64,000 nt of DNA from an uncultured Poribacteria bacterium (GTDB lineage: Bacteria > Poribacteria > WGA-4E > PCPOR2b): contig OY282444.1 of NCBI GenBank assembly GCA_958296125.1, positions 4,249,623 to 4,313,622 on the forward strand, read 5' to 3'. Positions within the stretch are counted from its first letter, which is position 1. Every line of letters begins with the position of its first letter. This document shows, one piece after another, positions 32,185 through 41,426 of the stretch. The notes below the pieces were generated by a model. The model had not been told where the DNA came from and searched no databases. It saw only the letters and a list, made by a program, of their open reading frames with translations. Both the position numbers and the translations under genes were made by a program.

Positions 32185-33609
32185 TCATATTTTGTTTCGT
32201 GCCAATCTCCTCGTATCTGGCTTCTTGCAAAGATCATAGACCAGTTGCTCTAAGATACACTCCGGATCTAATTGACTGCTCTTGAGTTGTATATCTGCCT
32301 CCAGCGTTTGCTCTAATCCGTGGATTAACTCCTCGGTGCTGAAAAAAGGAATCGCTTGGATGATTTTATAGGCAGCATAAGGATTCTGCTTGAGAAGATT
32401 GACCTGCGCTGCATTGGGGAGGGAATTGGACAGCTTTGCGGCAAGCGGCTTGAAAACAGTATCTGCGAAGCTTTGGTAATTCATTCGATCCACGGTCGGT
32501 TTTAATTCTCCCTTTCCTACAAGTAGTTTCGCTTGGAGGGTGAGCCTGACTTGCCGTGCGATGAGTGAGTTGACTTTAATCGGTGGTTCGCCGCTTTCTA
32601 GAATACTGTGGAGGCTCGATAACGCTTGCGAAACGGATCTTTTTCCAAGGGCATCCGTAAGCGCGAAGATGTTTTCAAAACTGCTCTGGGCGATGAGGGT
32701 TTCAATATCCCGTTCGTCAACCCGTGTCTTCTCCCCAACGAAAGCGATTATCTTCTCGATTGCCTCAGAAATCAGGTGCATGTCGTTTCCTGTCCGCTTC
32801 TGAAGGAGGTTAAAGGCACTGGGCGAAATCTTCTTCCCGAATTTTTCGAGTTTTTTGGAAACACCTTGGTAGACCCGATCCGGCTGACCCGATCTCCCGG
32901 GCTCTATTGAGGCAAACGAGACATACCTGCCGACACGGCCAATCAATTTGACAAGCCGACTTCGTCCATCGACATTCCCTTTGACAGTAAAAATGAGAAC
33001 GCTACCCTTGGGCAACTCCGCCCCGAGCCACTCGATCAGGGTTTCGGTATCGTCAGCTGCGCCTGATATGTGTTGGAAATCATCGACTTGAGCGGTAATT
33101 TGTGGTAAGTTGCGGAGAAATTCGAGGTCTTCGGGGCTCAAGGCTTCCCTGTTGTCCTTGATGAAGTCCCTGATGGCATCTCCGAAGTCGTTATTCTCAT
33201 CAACAATGTCTTGTGCTGAAACCCCCAAAACTTTGACTATCAACGCGATTGCCTTCCGTGGATTTCCCTCTTCGGCGGCTTCAGCGGCATTTCGTATTAT
33301 TTCGGGCGATGGCGGAGCTTTCTGCCCCTTGAACACAGTGGACTCGCTCACAACAACAACGCGCCAATCTGCCATCAATGGGTGGACATCCACTGCACTG
33401 AGAATCTCGCGAACCGAGACATCCGCGCCATCAAGGTGAGTCAGGTTGAAATCACGGGTCTCGGATGACAGCAGATTTTCCAGCATTTGCTTGAGGGTGC
33501 TCTCTACCAGAAACTGTTCTTCGCCGCACAGCAGGTAGACGGGACGCACCTTGCCGGCTTGAATTTCCTTAATAATATTCGGGGTTGTGGCTTGTGCTCG
33601 TTGTCTCAT
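32185..33609 (-). CDS. holA: DNA polymerase III delta subunit
   Basis: HolA (474 residues) is the clamp-loader delta subunit that opens the sliding clamp. The N-terminus VRPVYLLCGEEQFLVEST and the C-terminal collar segments (SLIARQVRLTLQAKLL, NPYAAYKI) are family features. It is about 130 residues longer than usual, mostly because of an insertion between about residues 95 and 190 in the AAA+ domain (helical, NNDFGDAIRDFIKDN). The ATG at 33609 is preferred over a GTG at 33732, although that GTG overlaps the stop of the amidohydrolase gene and could be used by coupling; the extra 41 residues look non-conserved. Confidence 0.86.
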   Translation of the reverse strand: MRQRAQATTPNIIKEIQAGKVRPVYLLCGEEQFLVESTLKQMLENLLSSETRDFNLTHLDGADVSVREILSAVDVHPLMADWRVVVVSESTVFKGQKAPPSPEIIRNAAEAAEEGNPRKAIALIVKVLGVSAQDIVDENNDFGDAIRDFIKDNREALSPEDLEFLRNLPQITAQVDDFQHISGAADDTETLIEWLGAELPKGSVLIFTVKGNVDGRSRLVKLIGRVGRYVSFASIEPGRSGQPDRVYQGVSKKLEKFGKKISPSAFNLLQKRTGNDMHLISEAIEKIIAFVGEKTRVDERDIETLIAQSSFENIFALTDALGKRSVSQALSSLHSILESGEPPIKVNSLIARQVRLTLQAKLLVGKGELKPTVDRMNYQSFADTVFKPLAAKLSNSLPNAAQVNLLKQNPYAAYKIIQAIPFFSTEELIHGLEQTLEADIQLKSSQLDPECILEQLVYDLCKKPDTRRLARNKI

Positions 33610-33728
33610 GGATACGTGAAACCTAATGCTTTGTAGGGTAAATGGTGAGGGAGTGGTGGTGCCCCGTCGGGAGGCACGGCTCGATAGCTGCTTTGAATCC
33701 CGATCACATCGGAGAGCGTTGGAAGCTT

Positions 33729-34625
33729 TCACAACCTATCGGGAAACCTTAGAAACCGCTTCGCATTCTCGCCCATGATGTCATCGTATTCACCTTTGGG
33801 TAAATCTGGCAGCAACCTGTCAATGATATTGGTGAGTTGACCGTAGCCGGGGTCTTCCAAAATCCACGGAAAATCGGTCGCCCACATCAGACGCTTTGCG
33901 CCATAGTGATCGAGCAGTCGCTGGTGCCATCGGTCGAGATCTGGATAGGGATATGCCTCGTTGCTGAAGGCGTATTGACCGGATACATGCACCATCACGT
34001 TTTCAAAACAGGCGAGGCGATGGGTTGTGTGAAAGGCGGGATTATATTCCGCCGTTTCAATCCGCGGGCGACCCTTCGCATCCCAAGAGAACTTGCCTTT
34101 GCCGGGACAGAGGCCGAGGTGGTTCAGGACGACCCGGACCTGGGGAAAGGTTTCCATCAGATAAGGCAGCAGGTGTGCATCAACCGCGCGAGGGTAGAGC
34201 CAGAGCACATAGTCTCTCTCTGCTGCATGCTTCCAGACACGGTAGGTTTTGATTTCCTTAACCTTGATTTGATCAAATGGATCTCTCGGACCACCAACTG
34301 AGGACAGACGAAAACCGATCATCCCGGTCCCATCTGTTAGCGTGTCCATGTGAGCTTCCGGTTCAGAGAGATCCGGCGGTATTAACCCAATACCGAGGAA
34401 ACGGTCGGGATACGTTTTCAAACAGTGTAGCAGGTAGGCGTGGTGTTCGATACTATCACCGCCGATCTGCACGAGCATCGCTTGGTCAATGCCGTTGGCT
34501 TCCATTTCGCCTAGTAGTTTTTCGGCGGTCTCTTCCCGATCCGCTGGACAGACCGATGTCGTTTCTCTCGGAAATTCAGGGGACACCTTGGCGAAAACGT
34601 GGAGATGGGAATCTATTCGAGTCAT
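33729..34625 (-). CDS. Amidohydrolase-family (amidohydrolase_2) hydrolase
   Basis: The 298-residue TIM-barrel hydrolase has the metal motif HLH (H7, H9), a central NHLG and a late WATDFPW with the catalytic aspartate, as in the amidohydrolase_2 group of lactonases and decarboxylases. The start codon overlaps the stop codon of the PhyH gene (TAATG), and GGAGG lies just before it. It therefore forms a translationally coupled pair with PhyH. The substrate may be a lactone, but this is only family-based. Confidence 0.86.
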   Translation of the reverse strand: MTRIDSHLHVFAKVSPEFPRETTSVCPADREETAEKLLGEMEANGIDQAMLVQIGGDSIEHHAYLLHCLKTYPDRFLGIGLIPPDLSEPEAHMDTLTDGTGMIGFRLSSVGGPRDPFDQIKVKEIKTYRVWKHAAERDYVLWLYPRAVDAHLLPYLMETFPQVRVVLNHLGLCPGKGKFSWDAKGRPRIETAEYNPAFHTTHRLACFENVMVHVSGQYAFSNEAYPYPDLDRWHQRLLDHYGAKRLMWATDFPWILEDPGYGQLTNIIDRLLPDLPKGEYDDIMGENAKRFLRFPDRL

Positions 34626-35341
34626 TACTCCTCCAAACTGAACAGTTTGCGCCGTTCCGATGTCGTGCAGAGGTGAGCAATAGAGGCAAACCGTTTTGGA
34701 TCTACGCGCTCCGGCACCCGTTTCTCGTAAATAAGGATGAGTGACTTTCGGGGCGTATCCGTGGGGTTATCCATCGCGGTGTGCCAACCGTAGGAGTTGA
34801 ACATGATAGCGGTGCCTGCTTTTCCCGGAAACCGTTTATGACCGGGCATCGCTTCTAGCCGCTGCGCTTTGGAGTAAGGTCCGGCGTTGGGTTTGTGGCT
34901 CCCCGGCACATACGCAAACTCGCCAGCCTTGGGGTCGACATCGTTCACGTAAATTTGGACTTTGATGTGCAGCGGATTGCTATGCGGCACATCGGGGTGC
35001 CACCCTGTATAACAGACGGGCCCCGGCGGGACGGTGCGGACTTGCGGTCCCAGCAAAATCAGCTCGTCGTCCGTGAATGCCATCAGGCTGCCGTAATAGC
35101 TGGGGTGATCAATCAGGTCTACGAAGATTTCATCCTTGTCAAAGGGGTCTGGGATGTCGTAAAACGATGCCGCCGCTTCACCTGCCTCTACGCGGTCTAA
35201 CCATGCTGGCTTACACTTTTCTGCCCAATGATCAAAGACGGTTTGGAGTCGCTTCAACTCATCGGCCGGAATCGCGTTTTCAAAGACAAGGTAGCCTTTT
35301 TCTTCCCATTGTGCGGTTTGGGCTGCGGTGGGTCTGATCAT
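34625..35341 (-). CDS. Phytanoyl-CoA dioxygenase-like (PhyH) oxygenase
   Basis: The 238-residue protein is a nonheme iron, 2-oxoglutarate-dependent hydroxylase of the PhyH family. Iron ligands H115, D117 (WHPD) and H187 (YGWH) and the 2-oxoglutarate arginine R198 are present. PhyH genes are strongly expanded in Poribacteria. AGGAGG precedes the ATG. It is the first gene of a pair with the amidohydrolase and lies about 70 bases after the aldo/keto reductase gene. The substrate is unknown. Confidence 0.9.
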   Translation of the reverse strand: MIRPTAAQTAQWEEKGYLVFENAIPADELKRLQTVFDHWAEKCKPAWLDRVEAGEAAASFYDIPDPFDKDEIFVDLIDHPSYYGSLMAFTDDELILLGPQVRTVPPGPVCYTGWHPDVPHSNPLHIKVQIYVNDVDPKAGEFAYVPGSHKPNAGPYSKAQRLEAMPGHKRFPGKAGTAIMFNSYGWHTAMDNPTDTPRKSLILIYEKRVPERVDPKRFASIAHLCTTSERRKLFSLEE

Positions 35342-35413
35342 GGAATACCTCCTAATTGTTGGAATAAAATTCGGAGGAACCGGGGTGGTTCCTTGTGCGT
35401 TGCTGCTGCCGTT

Positions 35414-36187
35414 TCAAAGGCGGTTGATCCGTTCCATCTCTTCGGGCGTGAGCTCCCAATCAAACAGGTCCAGATTTTCTCTCAAATGAGCGTCAGAACT
35501 GGCTTTGGGGATGACAATCAAGCCTTTCTGGAGTAGCCATCGCAAAGCGACTTGTGCCGCTGTTTTTCCATGTGTGTTACCAATTCCTCCTAGGACCGGA
35601 TCGCCAACGATTTCCCCGACTGCCAGTGGACGATGGGCGGTCAGGGGAATCTGATGTGCCTGACAGTGCTGCAAAAGGGCCTCTTGTTGACTATGGGCGT
35701 GATACTCCACCTGATTGGTGCTGATAGGTGCCTGAGAAAGTGCCCTCGCTCGATCTACCTGCTCAATACTAAAGTTGCTGATGCCGATATTTTTCGCTTT
35801 GCCTGCATCGTATATCTCATCGAATGCGGAGAGAGTCTCCTCCATCGGCACCGTGCCGTCGCCGGGGTGGTGGACCAGCAACAAATCGACATAATCGGTT
35901 TGCAGATCCGCTAGGCATTCGTCAAACTGGGAATGCACTTGGTCATATTTCAGGTGGGTGTGCCAAATCTTGGAGGTAATGAAAAGGGCCTTCCGGACCG
36001 CGCCCATCTCACGTAACGCCTCCCCAATTTCCTTTTGGTTGGCATACATCCAGGCGGTGTCGATGTGGTTGTAGCCGAGTTCAAGAGCGTTCTTGAGCAC
36101 AGCCTTGCATTGTTCGTTACGCAACGTCCATGTCCCAAGCCCCAAAACAGGAATCGTATTACCTGATGCAAGTTGGATTGTCTCCAT
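35414..36187 (-). CDS. Aldo/keto reductase
   Basis: The 257-residue NADPH-dependent reductase has the full catalytic tetrad: D43, Y48, K73 and H106 (LLVHHP). The C-terminal cofactor segment IPKASSDAHLRENL is typical. The length is slightly below the 2,5-diketogluconate reductase norm of about 275. GAGGG precedes the ATG. It lies between purH and the PhyH gene on the minus strand. The substrate, a small carbonyl or sugar, is not known. Confidence 0.92.
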   Translation of the reverse strand: METIQLASGNTIPVLGLGTWTLRNEQCKAVLKNALELGYNHIDTAWMYANQKEIGEALREMGAVRKALFITSKIWHTHLKYDQVHSQFDECLADLQTDYVDLLLVHHPGDGTVPMEETLSAFDEIYDAGKAKNIGISNFSIEQVDRARALSQAPISTNQVEYHAHSQQEALLQHCQAHQIPLTAHRPLAVGEIVGDPVLGGIGNTHGKTAAQVALRWLLQKGLIVIPKASSDAHLRENLDLFDWELTPEEMERINRL

Positions 36188-36270
36188 CTGTTTTCCCTCG
36201 CAGTGTTGGGATTATTTCTACTGTTAAGTTTGATGATTTGATTACCAGTGTTTTCTTTTCACACCGCATC

Positions 36271-37836
36271 TCAGTGCCGAAAATGCCGAACGTCGGTGAA
36301 GACCATCGCCATGCCGCACCGATTTGCTGCCTCAATCACAGGGGGGTCGCCCACCGAGCCACCGGGTTGAATGATTGCCCGCACGCCTGCCTCACCGGCA
36401 ATTTCAACGCCATCTGGGAATGGGAAGTAGGCATCAGAAGCGAGGACGGACGCTTTCGCCCGGTCGCCTGCCTTGCGGGCTGCGATGAGGCATGAATCGA
36501 CGCGGCTCATCTGTCCAGCCCCAATGCCGACGGTCTTTGACCCTTGGGCGATCAACACGCAGTTCGATTTGACATGCTTGCACGCCTTCCACGCAAACAG
36601 CAGCGACTCAATTTCCGCGTCTGTCGGTTGACGCTTCGTGACAACCCTCAGGTCATCGGGTGTAATTTCGTGGAGATCTCGGTCTTGGAGGAGGACCCCG
36701 CCGATAACGTGCCGCATCTGCTGAATCGAAGCGTCCTGCCGAAGTTCACCTGTTTCGAGAATCGGTCGACGCTTCACGCGGGAAAGGGCTCGCAATGCTT
36801 TCGGTGTGTAGCTTGGGGCGATGATGGCATCGACTTTGATACCTACGTTTGCTGCCTCACGGATGGTATTTGCCACTTTTAAGGAGACCTTTTGGTTCAA
36901 ACCGATGACGGAACCGAAGGCGGAGATTCGATCACAGTTGAGGGCATCGTTGAACGCCTCCTCCAAACTGTCGGCAGTCGCTAATCCGCACGGGTTGTTA
37001 TGCTTGATAATCACGCAGGCGGGTTCGGAGAAGTCCTTGATACATTCGATAGCCGCCTCCAAATCGAGGATATTATTAAACGAAAGGGGTTGGCCGCTCA
37101 GTTGATTTGCCCACGCCGCACACGGTTCAGGCGAAGCGTGGGTCCGATAGAACGCCGCACGCTGATGGGGGTTCTCACCGTATCGGAGGCTTTGCGCGCT
37201 TTCGTATCGGAGATCGAGTAAATTTGGAAAGTTAGCGTCGGGGGCATCCAGATTGGCGAGATAACGCGAAATCGCTGCGTCGTAATGGGCGGTGTGTGCA
37301 AATGCTGCTTTAGCCAACTGAAATCGGGTCTCCTCTGAAAGGCAACCGTCGTTTGCGTCAAGTTCTGCAATAACATCGGGATACTGCTGTGGATCGGTGA
37401 GGATAGCGACCTCGCGATAATTTTTGGCAGCTGCCCGAATCATTGACGGGCCGCCGATATCAATGTTTTCAATCGCTTCAGCGAGCCCCACCCCCTCCTT
37501 AGCAACTGTCGCTTCAAATGGATAGAGATTGGAAACGACGAGATCGATAAATTCAATCCCTTGGGTCAACGCCTGATCGACATGGTCGGGGTTATCCCTG
37601 ATTGCCAACAAGCCGCCGTGGATCTTCGGGTGGAGCGTTTTTACTCGCCCATCAAGCATTTCCGGGAAACCTGTGTAGTCGGACACCTCACGACTCTCAA
37701 TCCCCGATTCGCGAAGTGTGTTTGCGGTGCCGCCTGTAGAAAGGATGTCTACACCGCCCCGAACAAGGGTTTTGGCAAGCTTTATGAGCCCCGTTTTATC
37801 GTAGGTGCTGATTAATGCGCGTTGAATCTTTTTCAT
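36271..37836 (-). CDS. purH: Bifunctional AICAR formyltransferase / IMP cyclohydrolase
   Basis: PurH (521 residues) performs the last two steps of de novo purine synthesis, from AICAR to IMP. The N-terminal cyclohydrolase domain shows ISTYDKTGL and STGGTA, followed by DGRVKTLHPKIHGG. The formyltransferase domain has the catalytic KHNNPCG motif and ends in QPGGSVGD and FTDVRHFRH. The length is standard. AGAAAGGAGG precedes the ATG. It lies just after the frameshifted acetyltransferase gene on the same strand. Confidence 0.97.
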   Translation of the reverse strand: MKKIQRALISTYDKTGLIKLAKTLVRGGVDILSTGGTANTLRESGIESREVSDYTGFPEMLDGRVKTLHPKIHGGLLAIRDNPDHVDQALTQGIEFIDLVVSNLYPFEATVAKEGVGLAEAIENIDIGGPSMIRAAAKNYREVAILTDPQQYPDVIAELDANDGCLSEETRFQLAKAAFAHTAHYDAAISRYLANLDAPDANFPNLLDLRYESAQSLRYGENPHQRAAFYRTHASPEPCAAWANQLSGQPLSFNNILDLEAAIECIKDFSEPACVIIKHNNPCGLATADSLEEAFNDALNCDRISAFGSVIGLNQKVSLKVANTIREAANVGIKVDAIIAPSYTPKALRALSRVKRRPILETGELRQDASIQQMRHVIGGVLLQDRDLHEITPDDLRVVTKRQPTDAEIESLLFAWKACKHVKSNCVLIAQGSKTVGIGAGQMSRVDSCLIAARKAGDRAKASVLASDAYFPFPDGVEIAGEAGVRAIIQPGGSVGDPPVIEAANRCGMAMVFTDVRHFRH

Positions 37837-37864
37837 GCCCCCTCCTTTCTAAGCCACATACTTT

Positions 37865-39168
37865 CTAAGCCACATATCTGGGATGTCCAAAGCCGTCGTT
37901 AGCGACATGGCTGCGGGCGGGAATCTCTGACTGATCCGGAATGATTAAATCTATCGCCGAGGTGTTTTCGATGATTGTGCCGTCACCTACCGAGACATTT
38001 TTTCCAAGACGGATTACGCCCGGTCTGATGGATTCGCTCCGAATGGTCCCGATAACCACCGAAGAACCGATATGGCAGCCGGTGCCGATTTCAACAAAAC
38101 CGTAGATTTCGGTATTTGTGCCGACAGTCGAGCGATCCCCGACTCGGACCGGACCGAGCAGGCTTGCGTCCGTGCCAATCTGCACGAAGTCGCCAAGGAT
38201 TGGGTGGCGCTGCTTGACCCTGACGCTCAAGCCGCCAAGGGTGCAGGGATAGATGACGCAGCCAGAACCGATAACCCCGGTTTGGCCGGTGGTGAAGCCG
38301 CGGTGGGGATGTTCCAAGAAATTGGCATCCCCAATCTGTGTTTCGGGGTGGAGATCTGCTTGGTAGTAGCGGCCGCCAAGTTCAGAAATTGCGCGCGGCA
38401 AAAGCGGCACGGGGGTTCGGTAGAGATTGGGGTTGTCCTTAACGGGCCCGGATCGAGTGAGCAGATAGCCAACATCGTGGTAGAAGAGCACTCGCCAACC
38501 GGGATAGGTGCTGACAACCAGCTGCATCTGATAGTCAAAAGCGAATGCCAAATCGAGAGCATCTAGGACATGCCGATAGGGTTGAAACTCCCGTCTGAGA
38601 ATGGCTTCATCGACCTTGTCCCGGATGTCCAGTTCGACAAGTTTTTCGCGGGACACTCCGCTGTGGAGCAGATACGCATCCCACACCGCCGGGGTCTCTC
38701 AGGGCGGCAAAAACGGTTCCATAGGGCGCGCTGTTTCAGTCGAGGCAGCTCCCAGAGCAGCGCAAACGTGGTATCCAACGCACAGCTTTCCCACTCGCTT
38801 TCGTCGGTGACTGCCAAAAAGGATTGGGCGATCATCGCGTAAAGCTGGTCGGCGACCTCTTCAATCGCTTCCGATAGTTCACCCTTATGATCTTCTGGCC
38901 ACGGCGCGTTGTGGGAACCGGGTGCCACACATTCTAAGAGGTTGCCAAGGACGGTTTCGAGGATATCCCGATTGACAAAGCCGCGCCCCGAACGCAGGGA
39001 AAGGACATCCCGACTTTCACTGTCGATGCGTAAAACTTTCAGTTCCTCCGCGGAATAGATTGGACGAATCGCATCTAGCACCTGCTTCAGGAGGGGACGC
39101 TTCCGGCTTTCGTAGGCTGAATCAAAGAGCGTAGGTTCGAGCATGTTGTTTATATGGTATTTTCTCAT
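37865..39168 (-). pseudogene. Serine O-acetyltransferase-like protein, interrupted by a frameshift
   Basis: Two overlapping frames (39168 to 38563 and 38686 to 37865) form one protein broken by a one-base shift. The first runs as believable sequence to RFCRPERP, after which its last ~40 residues look off-frame. The second continues with AVWDAYLLHSGVSREKLVELD and holds the hexapeptide-repeat domain with ADLHPETQIG, the catalytic-histidine region LEHPHRG, TLGGLS and KQRHPILGDF, as in CysE/EpsC acetyltransferases. Adding one base in the GGGG tract at 38691-38694 restores a single frame of about 434 residues. It could be a true mutation or a sequence error. ATG 39168 is the best start. It follows mqnA closely. 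Confidence 0.72.
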
Positions 39169-39178
39169 AGTCGGAAGT

Positions 39179-39991
39179 TCAGACAAACTTCAGCGTCACA
39201 TCTGGTTGAGCGAGGTCATACTTTACCGCAAGTTCGTAGAACCGCATCAGGCCAGCAATTTCAGGATCACCGAGTTCGTAGAAGATATGCCCGGTGAGAT
39301 AATCTCGACAGAGTGTTTCGGGGAAGCCGAGGCGTTGGGATTCGATTCGAGCGATCTCAGGGATTTTATCGACACCAACTTCCTTCGCACTCAAGAGGGT
39401 TTGGGGAACGTTTTTCAACTCGACCCCTCCCTGTGCCACCCAGCAGGCGTAAACAAACGGTAGGCCCGTCAATGAATTCCATTCCGCACCGAGGTCTAGG
39501 GCATAATCTGTTGTGCCGAGTTGCCTCAACGCCGCATCCCCGATCAGTAGCACCGCGTCCGCATCGACGGATTGTGGGTCAATGGTAGGTGAACAGGAAT
39601 AAAATTCGGGGTGAAGGTGATATTTTTCAGCGAGCACAATCTCTACAAGGGCACGGGATGAACGTGAACTGGTATCCAGCGCGACACGACGGATGGCGGA
39701 AATCGGGACACGGCTGAGCAGTTGGATGCTCAAAACCGGTCCACGCGAGGAGATTGAAATGTGCCGAATGATTCGATACCCACTGTCCGCCCGGAAATAT
39801 TCAATGATTGGGATCAACCCAACGTCAAGGGCTCGGTCTCTCAGTTTCGTCGCTAAACGACTTGGGACCGCCAAGCTGAGTTTGATTGCCTCGCTGCCGG
39901 GAAATTGAGGGTCATCCAGAAGCGGGTAAATCAATGGTTTTGTGTTGAGATACGAAACCGCCCCAACTTTCACGCGGCTTTCCTGTGCCAT
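39179..39991 (-). CDS. mqnA: Chorismate dehydratase (futalosine pathway)
   Basis: MqnA (270 residues) dehydrates chorismate to 3-enolpyruvyl-benzoate, the first step of futalosine-dependent menaquinone synthesis. The N-terminal VGAVSYLNTKPL motif and ALDVGLIPIIEY are typical, as are the periplasmic-binding-protein-like repeats. It overlaps the end of mqnE by 22 bases; a GTG at 39973 with AGGAA upstream is an alternative start and would begin nearer the conserved block. It is cotranscribed with mqnE. No other menaquinone genes are in the window. Confidence 0.92.
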   Translation of the reverse strand: MAQESRVKVGAVSYLNTKPLIYPLLDDPQFPGSEAIKLSLAVPSRLATKLRDRALDVGLIPIIEYFRADSGYRIIRHISISSRGPVLSIQLLSRVPISAIRRVALDTSSRSSRALVEIVLAEKYHLHPEFYSCSPTIDPQSVDADAVLLIGDAALRQLGTTDYALDLGAEWNSLTGLPFVYACWVAQGGVELKNVPQTLLSAKEVGVDKIPEIARIESQRLGFPETLCRDYLTGHIFYELGDPEIAGLMRFYELAVKYDLAQPDVTLKFV

Positions 39992-41106
39992 TGATTGCCT
40001 TCTCGGATAATTTCGTTATAGAGCGTGTCGCGTTCAACGGAAATGCGACCGGCTTCTTCAATCAGGCGCGTAATCTCTGCTGATGAGACCGCTTCCGGCG
40101 TGTCAGCCCCCGCCATGTGCGTAATCTTCTCCTCTGTCACCGTGCCATCGATGTCGTCTGCACCAAAACTCAGCGCGATTTGGGCTGTTTTTAGGCCGGT
40201 CATAATCCAATACACTTTGATGTGGGGGAAGCTGTCTAGCAACAGACGCGCTAGAGCCACATTTCGCAGATCGGTCAACCCGGACGTGCTCGGCAGGTGG
40301 TTCATTCGCGTATTTGCCGGATGGAACGCCAGCGGGATGAAGGTGACAAACCCGCCCGATTTGTCCTGCTGTTCGCGAAGGCGTATCAGGTGATCTACCC
40401 GATCTTCAATCGTTTCGAGATGCCCATAGAGCATCGTTGCATTCGTTGGGATACCCAACCTGTGGGCGATGGCGTGCACCTCAAACCAGCCCTCCGCGCT
40501 CAGTTTGCCGGGACAGATTTTGTCACGCGTCTCCGCTGCAAAAATCTCCGCCCCGCCGCCGGGTAACGAATCGAGCCCGGCCTCGCGCAACGCAATCAAA
40601 ATCTCTTCAATCGACATCTTGAATATCCGGGAAAAGTGGTGGATCTCCACCGCCGTGAAAAACTTGAGATGCACCTGCGGCATCCGTTGCTTCAAGCCGC
40701 GCAGCATGTCAAGATAGTATTCAAACGGGAGTTTCGGGTGCAGCCCGCCGACGCTGTGAATTTCCGTGCAACCGTTGTCAATCGAATACATCGCCTTATC
40801 CAGAAATTCATCAACACTCATCTCCCATGCCCCTTCGGTCTGTATGTTCTTCCGTGCAAACGCGCAGAAGTGACACCGTGCATGGAGAATACACACATTC
40901 GAGTAGTCGATATGTTGGTTCAGGTTGTAGTAGGCAAAATTCCCGTTCTGTCGTTCTCGCACGATGTTGGCGAGATAGCCAACGCCGTTGATATCGGGGC
41001 TTTCATAGAGCCTGACTCCATCTGCAAAGGAGAGGCGTTCATCCGCCTGAACTTTTTCGTAGATGGGGTAAAGCGTTGAGTCTGTGATTGGTAAAAATTT
41101 TTCCAT
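39970..41106 (-). CDS. mqnE: Aminofutalosine synthase (radical SAM)
   Basis: MqnE (378 residues) is the radical SAM enzyme that joins 3-enolpyruvyl-benzoate and SAM to form aminofutalosine. Family segments include IHSVGGLHPKLPFEYY, GAEIFAAETRDKICPGK, MLYGHLETIEDRV and AFHPANT. The iron-sulfur cluster motif is C72-x5-C78-x2-C81 (CILHARCHFC), not the usual C-x3-C-x2-C, although the surrounding context is standard. AGGAGCGACG precedes the ATG. It overlaps mqnA. Confidence 0.93.
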   Translation of the reverse strand: MEKFLPITDSTLYPIYEKVQADERLSFADGVRLYESPDINGVGYLANIVRERQNGNFAYYNLNQHIDYSNVCILHARCHFCAFARKNIQTEGAWEMSVDEFLDKAMYSIDNGCTEIHSVGGLHPKLPFEYYLDMLRGLKQRMPQVHLKFFTAVEIHHFSRIFKMSIEEILIALREAGLDSLPGGGAEIFAAETRDKICPGKLSAEGWFEVHAIAHRLGIPTNATMLYGHLETIEDRVDHLIRLREQQDKSGGFVTFIPLAFHPANTRMNHLPSTSGLTDLRNVALARLLLDSFPHIKVYWIMTGLKTAQIALSFGADDIDGTVTEEKITHMAGADTPEAVSSAEITRLIEEAGRISVERDTLYNEIIREGNQWHRKAA

Positions 41107-41239
41107 CGTCGCTCCTGTTTCGGTTTTGGACCAATTTGATAGATACTATTTTCGCAAATGGGGTGCTAATCTGTCAAGGATAAACGCAATATAATTCCTC
41201 GCTGCTCCTACCAATGGGTCATAAATCGGTTTGAGTAAT

Positions 41240-41381
41240 CGGGATTGGGAAATCCCTCCTACAGTCGGGATTGGGATTAATAAGAGGTCGGGATTGGGAA
41301 ATCCCTCCCACAAAGCAGGAAATCCCTCCCACAGAACAGGAAATCCCTCCTACAGTCGGGATTGGGAAATCCCTCCCACAG
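41240..41381. repeat. Five-copy palindromic intergenic repeat
   Basis: Five copies of GGAAATCCCTCC(C/T)ACA lie here, three of them preceded by TCGGGATTG, which gives a GGGATT/AATCCC palindrome. Copies begin near 41240, 41290, 41317, 41337 and 41357. A related copy on the other strand is at 48205-48230. They lie between mqnE and the surface protein gene. Confidence 0.85.
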
Positions 41382-41397
41382 AATCGATCGAAACAGC

Positions 41398-41426
41398 TTG
41401 ACAGATCTTTCGATCGGTTGTATTAT
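41398..41426 (+). promoter_or_regulatory. Promoter of the giant surface protein gene
   Basis: TTGACA (41398-41403), 17 bases, and TATTAT (41421-41426) lie about 100 bases before the ATG. The -10 lies in the first copy of a 16-bp tandem duplication, so a second TATTAT follows at 41437-41442. Confidence 0.75.

Noticed and set aside
33610-33732. Coupled GTG start of holA at 33732
   Set aside because: The GTG overlaps the upstream stop, but the extra 41 residues are not like any HolA N-terminus; kept only as an alternative.
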